Assembly (NCBI RefSeq): GCF_947495735.1
Contig: NZ_CANMAA010000008.1
Span: 62,001-126,000, forward strand
From: an uncultured Pseudokineococcus sp.
Lineage (GTDB): Bacteria > Actinomycetota > Actinomycetes > Actinomycetales > Quadrisphaeraceae
Length of the DNA stretch: 64,000 nucleotides
Direction of reading: 5' to 3'
The translations under genes were made by a program, and so were the position numbers. This document shows positions 26,685-34,773 of the stretch, one piece after another (the stretch's first letter is position 1; each line of letters opens with the position of its first letter). The notes below the pieces were generated by a model. It saw only the letters and a program-made list of their open reading frames with translations. It was not told where the DNA came from and ran no database searches.

Positions 26685-27458
26685 ATGAGCGAGCAGGACG
26701 ACGCGTCGCCGGCGACGGGACGGGCGCGCACGCGCGAGCACGTGGTCCGTGCGGCGGCGGCCCTGCTGGCCGACGGCGGGCGCGACGCGGTGTCGACGCG
26801 CTCCGTGGCGGCCGCGGCGGGGACGCAGCCGCCGACCATCTACCGCCTCTTCGGGGACAAGGCCGGCCTGCTCGGCGCCGTCGCCGAGCACGGGTACGCG
26901 ACCTACCTCGCCGCGAAGCCGCCCGCGCGCACGGGGGTCGACCCGGTGGGCGAGCTCCGGGCGGGCTGGGACCTGCACGTCGAGTTCGGCCTGGCCAACC
27001 CGGCGCTGTTCTCCCTCATGTACGGCGACCCCCGGCCCGGCGAGCCCTGCGAGGCCGCCGTCCGGGGGCTGGAGGTCCTGCGGGCCAAGGTGGACGCCGT
27101 CGCCGCCGCCGGACGCCTGCGCGTCGACACCGGCCACGCGGCCCGGCTGATGCACGCGGCCGCCTGCGGCGTCGTGCTGACGCTGCTCGCCTCGTCCCCG
27201 GAGCGGCGCGATCCGGCGCTCTCGGGGGCCGCCTTCGACGCCGTCATCGCCGCCACCACCACCGACGGCCCCGCCGCTGCGGGAGGTGGGCCCGTCGCCG
27301 CCGCGAACGCCCTGCGCGCCGACCTGGGCGCCCTCACGGCGCTCACCGAGGCCGAGCGCTCGCTGCTCGACGAGTGGCTCGCCCGCACCACGCGCGGGCC
27401 GTCCGACGGGGGTCCCGACGAGCGCACCGCTCGCGCCTCCCCGGCGGGATCGTCCTAG
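26685..27458 (+). CDS. TetR family regulator divergent from NmrA-like gene
   Basis: The 257-residue product has an N-terminal HTH (DAVSTRSVAAAAGTQPPTIYRLFGDKAGLL) and a longer than usual helical ligand domain of the TetR_C_33-like kind. ATG at 26685 is the first plausible start. It most likely represses the divergent quinone-reductase-like gene and itself. Confidence 0.87.
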   Translation: MSEQDDASPATGRARTREHVVRAAAALLADGGRDAVSTRSVAAAAGTQPPTIYRLFGDKAGLLGAVAEHGYATYLAAKPPARTGVDPVGELRAGWDLHVEFGLANPALFSLMYGDPRPGEPCEAAVRGLEVLRAKVDAVAAAGRLRVDTGHAARLMHAAACGVVLTLLASSPERRDPALSGAAFDAVIAATTTDGPAAAGGGPVAAANALRADLGALTALTEAERSLLDEWLARTTRGPSDGGPDERTARASPAGSS

Positions 27459-27489
27459 GGTGCCTCGGTGGCGTAGGGCCGGTGGGGCG

Positions 27490-27981
27490 TCAGCCCGAGG
27501 TCCGCGGCGGCAGCGCCCGCACGCAGTCCGGGCGCAGCGGGGTCAGCACCGCCTCGGTGAGCCCCTCGAGCTGCTCGGCCCGGTCGGCGTCGAGGCGGTC
27601 GAAGACGAGTCGGCGCACCTCCCGGGCGTACCCCGGCTCGACGCGGTCCACCAGCTGCGCGCCCGCCTCGGTCAGGCGCGCCAGCGTGCGGCGGGCGTCG
27701 TCGGGGTCGCTGCTGCGGGTGATCCAGTGCCGCTTCTCCAGCCTGGCGACGATGCGCGACAGGTGCGAGGGGGTGACGTTGGCCGTGGTGGCGAGCCCGC
27801 TCATGTGGACCTCGCGGTCCTCGCTGGCCGACAGCCAGCGCAGGGCCTGGTACTCCGCGTGGCTGACCCCGGCTGCGCGCTCGAGGTGGGCGTCCAGCTC
27901 GGCCGGGAGCCACGTCATCACCCCGACGAGCAGGGACCAGGTGCGGTCCTGCTGCGGCGAGAGGTGCGTCGGCTCGTCCAT
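27490..27981 (-). CDS. MarR family repressor
   Basis: This 163-residue winged-helix regulator has its recognition region in GLATTANVTPSHLSRIVARLEKRHWITR and wing segment SSDPDDARRTLARLT. ATG at 27981 was chosen; the long open frame upstream is a shadow of the quinone reductase gene. It is divergent from that gene, and two related 16-base palindromes lie between them, so it probably represses both and responds to an electrophile or phenolic ligand. Confidence 0.88.
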   Translation of the reverse strand: MDEPTHLSPQQDRTWSLLVGVMTWLPAELDAHLERAAGVSHAEYQALRWLSASEDREVHMSGLATTANVTPSHLSRIVARLEKRHWITRSSDPDDARRTLARLTEAGAQLVDRVEPGYAREVRRLVFDRLDADRAEQLEGLTEAVLTPLRPDCVRALPPRTSG

Positions 27982-27998
27982 CGCCCCACCGTAGCGTT

Positions 27999-28046
27999 GC
28001 TTGCCACGGCAAGCGTCTGTGCGTACGGTCGCTTTCCGCAGCAAGC
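27999..28046. promoter_or_regulatory. Paired MarR operator palindromes
   Basis: GCTTGCCACGGCAAGC at 27999-28014 is a perfect 7+7 palindrome. A second, weaker copy GCTTTCCGCAGCAAGC lies at 28031-28046. Their centres are 32 bases apart, about three helical turns, so two dimers would bind the same face of the DNA. Confidence 0.7.
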
Positions 28047-28080
28047 ATCTGCTGCGCCCGTCGACCTCCGGAGAGATGCC

Positions 28081-28983
28081 ATGAAGGCTGCCCGCTACCA
28101 CCGCTACGGCGACCCCGACGTCCTGGTCGTGGAGGACGCCCCCGAGCCCCGCGCCGGCGCCGGCGCGGTCCGCATCCGGGTCCGGGCCGTCAGCGTCAAC
28201 CCCATCGACGTCCTGCTGCGCGCGGGTCACCTGCAGGCCGTGCTCCCCCTGGAGCTGCCCGCGGTGCCCGGCCGGGACGCGGTCGGGGTCGTGGACGAGG
28301 TGGGTCCGGACGTCGAGGGCGCGCAGGTGGGTGACCTGGTCTTCGGCCTCGGCGGCCTCAGCGACACCACCGCCGAGCTGGCGGTCCTGACGGCGTGGAG
28401 CGCCGTCCCCGCCGGCTGGTCGACCGAGCAGGCGGCCGCGGCCGGGCTCGCCTCGGCCACCGCCGCTGCCGCCCTCGAGGCCCTCGGTGACCTGGACGGA
28501 GCCACCCTGCTGGTCGAGGGGGCCTCCGGCGCGGTCGGCAGCGCCGTCGCCGCCTTCGCGCTGGCCGCGGGGGCGCGGGTGATCGGCACCGCCCGGCCGG
28601 CCAACCAGGTGCACCTCGCGGACCTGGGGATCACGGCGACCACGTACGGCCCGGGGCTGGACGAGCGGGTCGCGGCCCTGGCCCCGGCCGGTGTCGACGC
28701 GGCCGTGCACGCCGCGCCGTCGGCCTCCCTGCCGGACCTGCTCGCGATCGTCGGCGACCCCGCCCGCGTCGTCACGGTCGTCGACGGCGAGGGCGCGGCG
28801 CGGCTGGGACTGCGCCAGGTCAACGCCCGCAACGACTCCGCCCTGCTGCGCCACGCCGCCGACCTCGGCCGTCGAGGGCTCTACACCCCCCGCGTCGAGC
28901 ACGTCCTGCCGCTGGGCTCCGTCGCCGAGGCCCACACCCTCGCCCAGGGCAGCAGCGGCAAGGTCGTCATCACCCTGCCCTGA
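28081..28983 (+). CDS. NADP-dependent quinone oxidoreductase (MDR superfamily)
   Basis: This zinc-independent medium-chain reductase has 300 residues: GroES-like half with RIRVRAVSVNPIDVLLRAG and PAVPGRDAVGVVDEVG, then a Rossmann half with LLVEGASGAVGSAVAAFALAAGA. The C-terminal YTPRVEHVLPLGSVAEAHTLAQGSSGKVVI is typical. It probably reduces quinones or enones with NADPH. ATG at 28081 follows GGAGAG. It is under the divergent MarR gene and its paired operator. Confidence 0.87.
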   Translation: MKAARYHRYGDPDVLVVEDAPEPRAGAGAVRIRVRAVSVNPIDVLLRAGHLQAVLPLELPAVPGRDAVGVVDEVGPDVEGAQVGDLVFGLGGLSDTTAELAVLTAWSAVPAGWSTEQAAAAGLASATAAAALEALGDLDGATLLVEGASGAVGSAVAAFALAAGARVIGTARPANQVHLADLGITATTYGPGLDERVAALAPAGVDAAVHAAPSASLPDLLAIVGDPARVVTVVDGEGAARLGLRQVNARNDSALLRHAADLGRRGLYTPRVEHVLPLGSVAEAHTLAQGSSGKVVITLP

Positions 28984-29326
28984 GCCGCTGGACCGCAGCC
29001 GCTGGATCGACCGCCGACGACGCGGTGGACGACCTCGACCACGACGACGCCGGCCCGGGGGCACGTCCCGGGCCGGCGTCGCCCCGCCTGATCGGGGCTG
29101 GAGGGGGCCGTGCACCTCGCCCCGGAGCAGCTCGCCGCCGCCGTGGCGCGCGGGCCCAGGCGGACGAGGAGCGCGCCCTCCCACCTGAGGAGGGCCCGGA
29201 GCGCCCGCGGGGTGTCCCGTCCAGCGCGCGTGCGCGGAGATCCGTGTCCGACGGGCCAGCTGGGACGACGGCGCTCGCCTCCGCCTGCGCTGCGCCGCAC
29301 GCGCTGGGCGACACCACGACACCTGG
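28984..29326. other. Gene-free region between convergent genes, with terminator hairpin
   Basis: No supported gene is seen in these 343 bases. Apart from the hairpin at 29046-29080 nothing distinctive is visible; the open frames here are short shadows. Confidence 0.6.
29046..29080 (+). terminator. Terminator hairpin downstream of the quinone reductase gene
   Basis: GACGCCGGCCCGGG at 29046-29059 and its perfect complement at 29067-29080 form a 14-bp stem with a 7-base loop, about 60 bases after the stop codon. Confidence 0.72.
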
Positions 29327-30184
29327 TCAGCTGAGGCCGGTCAGCTCGACCGTCGCCCGCCACAGCTCGGCCGCTCTCGCGGCGTCCAGCCCCCGACGGC
29401 CGGGTCGGCGCACCACCGGGTGGCCCTTGACGCTGCCGAGTCCGTCCGGGCCGACGTAGGCGTTGCCGGGCACGTCCCGCGTCGCGGCGAACAGCGTCGG
29501 CAGCGCGCCGTGCTCGGCGTCGTTGAGCAGCCGCCCACCCAGGCGCAGGACCGCCTTCTGCGACGAGTGGTCGACCAGGCCGGTGCGGGCGATGCCCGGG
29601 TGCGCCAGCACCGACCGCACCGCGCTCCCCGACGCGGTGAGCCGGCGCTGCAGCTCGAGGGAGAACAGCACCTGGGCGAGCTTGGAGTCGCGGTAGGCCT
29701 GCAGCGGCCGGTAGGGCCTGGCCCGCCAGTCGAGGTCGGGCACGTCCAGCCTCCCCAGCCGGTGCAGCTGGCTGGTCACGCTCACCACCCGGTCGGTGAT
29801 CCGCGGGAGCAGCAGGTTCGTGAGCACGAAGGGGCCGGTGTAGTTCGTCGCCGTCTGCAGGTCCATCCCGTCCGCCGTCCGCGCGGCCGGGACGTCCATG
29901 ATCCCGGCGTTGTTGACCAGCACGTCCAGCGGTCCGACCCAGGAGCCGGCGAACGCGCGCACCGAGCTCAGGTCCGAGACGTCCAGCCGGCGCAGCTCGA
30001 GCTCCCCGGGAAGGCCGTCGACCGCCTGCCGGGCCCGCTCCGGGTCCCGCACCCCCACCACGACCCGGGCACCGGCCCGGGCCAGCTCTCGCGCGGTGAC
30101 CAGCCCGAGGCCCCGCGCACCGCCGGTCACCACGATCGTCCTGTCGGTCTGGTCCGCCAGGTCCGCCGCTGTCCAGGTCGCCAT
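29327..30184 (-). CDS. Short-chain dehydrogenase/reductase
   Basis: This is a classical SDR of 285 residues with TIVVTGGARGLGLVTARELA, Asp in LRRLDVSDL, LVNNAGIM, the catalytic Ser in VSVTSQLHRLG and YRDSKLAQ (Tyr-x3-Lys). It resembles the retinol-dehydrogenase/protochlorophyllide-reductase-like group, with a C-terminal extension after the active site. ATG at 30184 follows GGAGG. A divergent XRE regulator and an operator palindrome suggest specific control. The substrate is unknown. Confidence 0.88.
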   Translation of the reverse strand: MATWTAADLADQTDRTIVVTGGARGLGLVTARELARAGARVVVGVRDPERARQAVDGLPGELELRRLDVSDLSSVRAFAGSWVGPLDVLVNNAGIMDVPAARTADGMDLQTATNYTGPFVLTNLLLPRITDRVVSVTSQLHRLGRLDVPDLDWRARPYRPLQAYRDSKLAQVLFSLELQRRLTASGSAVRSVLAHPGIARTGLVDHSSQKAVLRLGGRLLNDAEHGALPTLFAATRDVPGNAYVGPDGLGSVKGHPVVRRPGRRGLDAARAAELWRATVELTGLS

Positions 30185-30267
30185 CTCGTCGCCTCCTCCG
30201 GCGGCCGCCCGGTGCGCCCGCCGTCGTCGAGTGCACGCCGCCGCAGCCGTCGGCAGGAAGGACACGT

Positions 30268-30296
30268 GCAGCCGCTGACCGGCGGTCAGTGGCTGC
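30268..30296. promoter_or_regulatory. 29-bp near-perfect palindrome, likely XRE operator
   Basis: From the outer arms GCAGCC/GGCTGC through the inner arms CTGACC/GGTCAG, the 29-base site is symmetric except for one non-complementary flanking pair and the centre. It lies in the 158-base gap between the divergent SDR and XRE genes. The length and symmetry fit a dimeric HTH regulator. Confidence 0.7.
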
Positions 30297-30342
30297 GGGA
30301 CGGGCGACCAGTGACCCTGGACGACGACGGGAGGAGCAGCCG

Positions 30343-31194
30343 ATGGGGATGCACGTCGATCGATCAGCGCTGGGTGACTTCCTGCGGGCACGGCGCGAGG
30401 CGCTGAGCCCGGAGGACGTCGGGCTCGTCGCGCGCCCGCGCCGACGGACACCGGGGCTGCGACGCGAGGACGTCGCCGAGCTGTGCGCCATGTCCGTGGA
30501 CTACGTCGCGCGCCTGGAGCGCGGCGACGGCCCTCGGCCCTCGCCGCAGATGGCGGCGGCTCTGGCCCGCGGCCTGCGGCTGACCCTGGAGGAGCGCGAC
30601 CACCTGTTCCTGCTCTGCGGGCACCGGCCGGCGGCACGGGAGCTGCGCGGCGAGCACGTGGGCCCCGGCTTGCTGCGGGTGCTGGACCGGCTGGGAGACA
30701 CCCCCGCCCAGGTGATCGGTGCGGCCGGGGAGACGCTGCTGCAGACACCCGCTGCCGTCGCCCTGCTCGGCGAGCAGACGCAGTACGACGGCCTGGCTCG
30801 CAGCGCGCCGTACCGGTGGTTCACCGACCCGGCCGAGCGCGCCCGCTACCTGCCCGACGACCACGAGCACAACGGCCGGGTGCAGGTGTCCCAGCTGCGG
30901 GCGGCAGCCCTGGTCGGCGCCCGCTCGCGCGCGGCGCACGTGGTCGCCGAGCTGCGGCAGCGCAGCCCCGAGTTCGCCGGCTACTGGGACCGGCACGAGG
31001 TCGGGCTGCGATGGAGCGACGCCAAGCGCTTCCTCCACCCCCAGCTGGGCCGGTTGCAGCTGCACTGCCAGACGCTGCTCGACCCCGACCAGAGCCAGTC
31101 CCTGCTGGTCTTCACCGCGACCCCCGGCACCGAGGACGCCGAGAAGCTGGCGCTGCTCGCCGTCCTGGGCACCGACTCGTTCCCGGTGGGCTGA
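30343..31194 (+). CDS. XRE-type regulator with MmyB-like ligand domain
   Basis: This 283-residue regulator has an N-terminal HTH (RTPGLRREDVAELCAMSVDYVARLERGDGPRPS) and a C-terminal PAS-like MmyB domain (RWFTDPAERARYLPDDHEHNGRVQVSQLRAA ... ELRQRSPEFAGYWDRHEV), a pair very common in actinobacteria, where it often controls a neighbouring SDR. ATG at 30343 follows GGAGGAG; an in-frame ATG 6 bases on is also possible. It probably binds the palindrome at 30268 and controls the divergent SDR. Confidence 0.88.
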   Translation: MGMHVDRSALGDFLRARREALSPEDVGLVARPRRRTPGLRREDVAELCAMSVDYVARLERGDGPRPSPQMAAALARGLRLTLEERDHLFLLCGHRPAARELRGEHVGPGLLRVLDRLGDTPAQVIGAAGETLLQTPAAVALLGEQTQYDGLARSAPYRWFTDPAERARYLPDDHEHNGRVQVSQLRAAALVGARSRAAHVVAELRQRSPEFAGYWDRHEVGLRWSDAKRFLHPQLGRLQLHCQTLLDPDQSQSLLVFTATPGTEDAEKLALLAVLGTDSFPVG

Positions 31195-31384
31195 GTCCCC
31201 GACTGCCGACGTCTGCGGTGGGCGACGCCTCGCCAGGTGCCTGAGCTGGACCGCCGCGGCAGACGGTCGCCTGCCGGGGTGCCGCCCGGACGGCCACGGG
31301 GCCGTCAGGGGGTGGAGCGCCGGTGGTGGGTCGCCTCCTGAGCAGCCAGAGCAGCCGTCTCCTCGCTCGGCCGGCAGGGAGCTG

Positions 31385-31786
31385 TCAGGTCGCAGTGGGT
31401 GCTTCGCCGGGGTGTGCGGCGTCCTGCCGGCGGGCCATCGCCCACGACTGCCAGACGGCCAGGAGCGCGGCGCCGCCCCCGAGGACCGGACCCAGCACCG
31501 ACATCCCGGTGAGCCGGGCTCCGCTGAGGACCCCGAGGACGCCGACGACGGCCACGACCGCGGCCGTGGCGGACACCGCGGCGGCGACCCGCCAGGTGTG
31601 CCCGCTGTCCAGGAGCCGGCCGGCGAGGGTGCCGCACCCTGCGCCCAGGAGGCCGGCGAGGACGACGAAGGGGAGCGTCAAGGGCGCGAGGTCCGCGCCT
31701 CCGCTCAACAGCACGGGCAGCGTGACCACCGCGAGGACGAGCGCTGCCGCCGTCGCTGCGCCGCGGACGGCTCCTGGCCCGGCCAT
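31385..31786 (-). CDS. Hypothetical membrane protein
   Basis: About 133 residues with four hydrophobic segments (AAALVLAVVTLPVLL, LTLPFVVLAGLLGAGCGTLAG, AAAVSATAAVVAVVGVLGVLSG, VLGPVLGGGAALLAVWQSW) and a short polar tail. No family is recognised. ATG at 31786 is the most natural start, but a GTG at 31843 is open. The gene lies 112 bases after another small membrane-protein gene on the same strand. Confidence 0.55.
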   Translation of the reverse strand: MAGPGAVRGAATAAALVLAVVTLPVLLSGGADLAPLTLPFVVLAGLLGAGCGTLAGRLLDSGHTWRVAAAVSATAAVVAVVGVLGVLSGARLTGMSVLGPVLGGGAALLAVWQSWAMARRQDAAHPGEAPTAT

Positions 31787-31898
31787 GCTCACCGCGTCAC
31801 CCCACCTCGGGTCGCCCGGTCGTCGCCGGCCGAGGCGCACCACGTCGACCGGGGGCTGCTGCGCAGGAGCGGGTGGCGGTGGGCGCCCACGGGGCGCC

Positions 31899-32351
31899 TC
31901 AGCGGGCGGCAGCGCGCCGGCGGCGCGCTGCGTCGACAGCCCCGACCGCGGTGAGCGCCAGCAGGGTGAGGGCGAACAGGCCCGCAGGGTGGAGGAAGGC
32001 GAAGATCTCGAGGCCGGAGCCCCACCCGCTCCACTGGTACCGCGCGAAGACCACCGCAGCGACGACGACGTGCGGCACGACGAGTGCAGCGCCGACGGCG
32101 ACGTAGGTCGTGAAGCCCGCCGCAGCTCGCCAGAGGAGGACGGCAGCCACGGGCACCAGCGCGTAGGCGAGCCACCACAACCACTCCGTGACGAAGGTCG
32201 TGTCGTAGCTCGTCCCGTCGACCGTGGTGGCTCCCGGGGCGGTCGTCAGGGCCAGCACGCCGAGGATCGTCGAGAGCGCACCGACCATGGCGACGGGAGC
32301 CCAGGAGACCCGAGGCGGGCGAGGCGGTGCGTCGATCTCTTCCACGGTCAT
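31899..32351 (-). CDS. Hypothetical membrane protein
   Basis: 150 residues with about four membrane helices (VAMVGALSTILGVLALTT, LWWLAYALVPVAAVLLWRAA, YVAVGAALVVPHVVVAAVVFARY, LFALTLLALTAVGAV) and an Arg-rich C-terminus. No family is recognised. ATG at 32351 was chosen over a GTG at 32381. Probably co-transcribed with the next small membrane-protein gene. Confidence 0.6.
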   Translation of the reverse strand: MTVEEIDAPPRPPRVSWAPVAMVGALSTILGVLALTTAPGATTVDGTSYDTTFVTEWLWWLAYALVPVAAVLLWRAAAGFTTYVAVGAALVVPHVVVAAVVFARYQWSGWGSGLEIFAFLHPAGLFALTLLALTAVGAVDAARRRRAAAR

Positions 32352-32509
32352 GGCGGAGGGTCTCACCACGACGTCCACCACCGCCGTGGTTCCCGGAGAC
32401 CTGCTTCGACCGCGGACCGCACCTGGCGCGCTGCCCCAGTGCGTCCCTCCGTCCCGTCCTGGAGCCGATCGGCGCTGGGACGGCCTCGCCCTCGTCGACG
32501 ACGCGCCGG

Positions 32510-32959
32510 TCAGCCGCTGCCCTCGTCGGCGATGAGCCAGGGACCGTCGCCGTCGCGGACGAGCAGGAAGGACCAGGTCGTGGGGCCGTCGGGCACCGAG
32601 TCGTCTCCGCCGCTGAGCTCGAAGGTGGTGCGCACGCTGGTCGCCTCGTCGTGGCCGTCGGCGAGGCTGGCGCCGGTCTCGACGTCGTCGTCGGTGGGGC
32701 GCTCCTCAGCGGGCTCCAGCGCGAGCTCGGTGATGGTGGGGGCGGCCCCGGCGGCGAGGCCGGTGCCGGCCTCGGCGTGCTCCGTCGTGGACAGCGAACC
32801 GGCGGTGTCGTCGTCGCCGACCTGTGCTGCGGCGAGGTAGGTGGCGACGACCGCCTCAGGGGCGTTGCCGGCAGCGAGGGTCGGGACGCCGGCGCTGCCG
32901 CACCCCGTGAGGACGAGGAGAAGGAGGAGAGGTGTCAGGCGTGGCGTGGGTGAGCGCAT
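32510..32959 (-). CDS. Hypothetical lipoprotein
   Basis: 149 residues with a lipoprotein signal peptide (PLLLLLVLTGCGSAG; the lipobox Cys follows LTG). The mature part (APEAVVATYLAAAQVGDDDTAGSL ... WSFLLVRDGDGPWLIADEGSG) resembles small NTF2-like or DUF4878-type secreted domains with an alternating helix and sheet pattern, but I make no firm family call. ATG at 32959 sets the signal peptide correctly. Confidence 0.68.
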   Translation of the reverse strand: MRSPTPRLTPLLLLLVLTGCGSAGVPTLAAGNAPEAVVATYLAAAQVGDDDTAGSLSTTEHAEAGTGLAAGAAPTITELALEPAEERPTDDDVETGASLADGHDEATSVRTTFELSGGDDSVPDGPTTWSFLLVRDGDGPWLIADEGSG

Positions 32960-33263
32960 GTGCTGGATCGTGGCAGTGCTCTGCGCGCCCAGGAGTCGAG
33001 CTGCCCGGTCCGCGCCTCGCTGGCTGGCCGCGCTCCGGTCGACGTGGGCTCCGCCGTCCCACGTCGGCCCAGCAGGCGACGGCGGTCCTTCGCGGGGGAA
33101 CCGGTGCGCCGCCCGGGGAGTCGTCGAGAGCGCCGCGACCGGCATCACCACGTCGAGGGCGGCTCGTCGTGGGCGGACCAGCGCGTCCGTCCTCGTCGCG
33201 ATCGCGGCGGACACATCTCCGTGACTTCCGTCCCCACTGCTGCTGGTGCTCGGTCGCGCCGGC
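32960..33263. other. Gene-free region between two lipoprotein genes
   Basis: About 300 bases. Open frames exist on the plus strand, but their translations are Arg/Ser/Ala-rich without any family feature, so I leave them out. No repeat or hairpin of note. Confidence 0.5.
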
Positions 33264-33704
33264 TCAGTCGTCGACGGGCTCGAAGAGGCGCCAAGCGCCC
33301 TCTTCGTAGGCGGTGAGCGCTTCCGCCGGGGCGCGTCCTCGGACCTGGTGGACCTGGGTGCCCACGGCGAGGTAGGCGGCGTCGCCGTCGCGGGGCTCGA
33401 AGTCGGGATCGCCGACGTCGGCGATGCGGCAGGTGACGGTGGTGATGACGTCGCTGACCTGGTCCTCCTCGAGCACCTCCTCGAGGCTGTCGTAGCTGGT
33501 CGCGTACATCTGCCCGTCGACGACGACGAAGGGGACCCAGTCGATCAGCGCATCGCCTCGGGCCGGGGGCGGGCAGGGCGGGGTCGAGGACTCCTCACCG
33601 GCGCGGGCCGACGAGCATCCGCCCACCAGCACGGAGGCGACGGTGGTCAGCAGGGCGAGGGCTGTCCGTGCGCCGCGGGCTGAGGTCGTCGTGGCCATGG
33701 CCAT
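33264..33704 (-). CDS. Hypothetical lipoprotein
   Basis: 146 residues with a lipoprotein signal (ALALLTTVASVLVGGCSSA, lipobox VGGC). The mature domain (ALIDWVPFVVVDGQMYATSY ... RDGDAAYLAVGTQVHQVRGRAPAEALTAYEEGAWRLFEP) looks like a compact extracytoplasmic beta domain; similar orphan lipoproteins are frequent in actinobacteria. ATG at 33704 (or 33698) is the start. Its 5' end overlaps the end of the membrane-protein gene upstream. Confidence 0.68.
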   Translation of the reverse strand: MAMATTTSARGARTALALLTTVASVLVGGCSSARAGEESSTPPCPPPARGDALIDWVPFVVVDGQMYATSYDSLEEVLEEDQVSDVITTVTCRIADVGDPDFEPRDGDAAYLAVGTQVHQVRGRAPAEALTAYEEGAWRLFEPVDD

Positions 33705-34114
33705 GGGACGCGCGCGTGGGCCGGGCCGGTTCCGCGCCGGACCCAGAGCGCCGTGCGGCCCGCCCGGCGCCGGCGGCGTCGGGCCTGGTGGAGCAGGTGG
33801 ATGCCATGACCGGCGACGAGCCCAGCGGTCACCACGGGGAAGGTCCCGGACACGGACCCGAGCAGCTCCAGGCCACTGGCCTCCTCGGCGGCGAACGTCC
33901 ACGGCAGGTAGGACGTCACCGCCGCGGCGGCCCCCGCCGCCACCGCTGCCCACGTCCGGGCGATGAGGAGCCCGCAGGCGAGGGCCAGCCCTGCCACCAG
34001 AAGCAGACCTGCCGGGCCGGCGGGCTCGTCGGGGGAGTACTGCCCGGTCAGGGCGAGCAGCGCCGGGACGCCGCAGACGCAGGTCAGCGCCCCGCTGAGC
34101 TCCACGCGATCCAC
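33647..34114 (-). CDS. Hypothetical membrane protein overlapping a lipoprotein gene
   Basis: About 155 residues: a hydrophobic core of three or four helices (LLLVAGLALACGLLIARTWAAVAAGAAAAVTSYLPW, VVTAGLVAGHGIHLL) and a long basic tail. The last 58 bases overlap the lipoprotein gene in another frame, so either the tail is real and the genes are coupled or this frame ends artificially. The start (GTG at 34114) is uncertain. No family recognised. Confidence 0.45.
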   Translation of the reverse strand: MDRVELSGALTCVCGVPALLALTGQYSPDEPAGPAGLLLVAGLALACGLLIARTWAAVAAGAAAAVTSYLPWTFAAEEASGLELLGSVSGTFPVVTAGLVAGHGIHLLHQARRRRRRAGRTALWVRRGTGPAHARVPWPWPRRPQPAAHGQPSPC

Positions 34115-34151
34115 GCGTCGTCCTGCGCCGCCGCACCCACCTCCTGGGTCG

Positions 34152-34559
34152 TCACGCGCGGGCACCCGGCCGCTCGGCCCCGATGGTGCGCTGGGCAGAC
34201 GCAGCTCGACGTCGGTCCCGCCACTGCAGCACCCAGGCGTGGAGGACCACGTTGATCCACGCCGGGACGTAGAGCATCGCGTAGAAGATCACGAAGACCC
34301 GCACGGGAGGGGGCCAGGCGCCGTCGTCGGCACCCGGCGAGAGGGCGGGCACGAAGGCGGCCAGCGACCACGGCAGGCCCAGGGGGATCAACGGCGAGCC
34401 GGCCAAGCCCGCGCCGATGTTCGCGTCCTCGTCGGGGTGCCCGGCGACCCAGGCCGCGACCGACAGCACCGTCGGGACCGCCACCACGACGACGTGGGCC
34501 AGCAGGGACGGGTGACGCACCGACCAGCGTCCACTCAGGGCCAGAGGATGGACCCTCAC
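34152..34559 (-). CDS. Hypothetical membrane protein
   Basis: About 135 residues with three hydrophobic segments (HVVVVAVPTVLSVAAWVAG, LGLPWSLAAFVPALS, VFVIFYAMLYVPAWINVVLHAWVLQW) and an Arg-rich end. GTG at 34559 is the best start; the frame further upstream codes for low-complexity sequence. No family recognised. The 214 bases between it and cydC (34560-34773) hold nothing I can name. Confidence 0.55.
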   Translation of the reverse strand: MRVHPLALSGRWSVRHPSLLAHVVVVAVPTVLSVAAWVAGHPDEDANIGAGLAGSPLIPLGLPWSLAAFVPALSPGADDGAWPPPVRVFVIFYAMLYVPAWINVVLHAWVLQWRDRRRAASAQRTIGAERPGARA

Positions 34560-34773
34560 GCAGACCGGGGGGAGGCGAACGGCCAGCCGAGGAGTGCTCG
34601 TTCTCGGCGAGGCAGGTGCTGGTGCGCTCGAGCTCGGCCCGGTGACGCAGGGCCCGACCCGGCACCTGTCGCGGGTGGGGGCACCGGCCGATGTCGGCCG
34701 GAGGCGTCTGCGGAGACGGCCGGGGCCACGTGTGCATGACCGCCGGAACTGCTCGGTCAGACGCACGAGCTCT

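Noticed and set aside
32841-33224. Plus-strand open frame in the gap between lipoprotein genes
   Set aside because: Arg/Ala/Ser-rich translation, no ribosome site, overlaps the signal-peptide end of the lipoprotein gene on the other strand.
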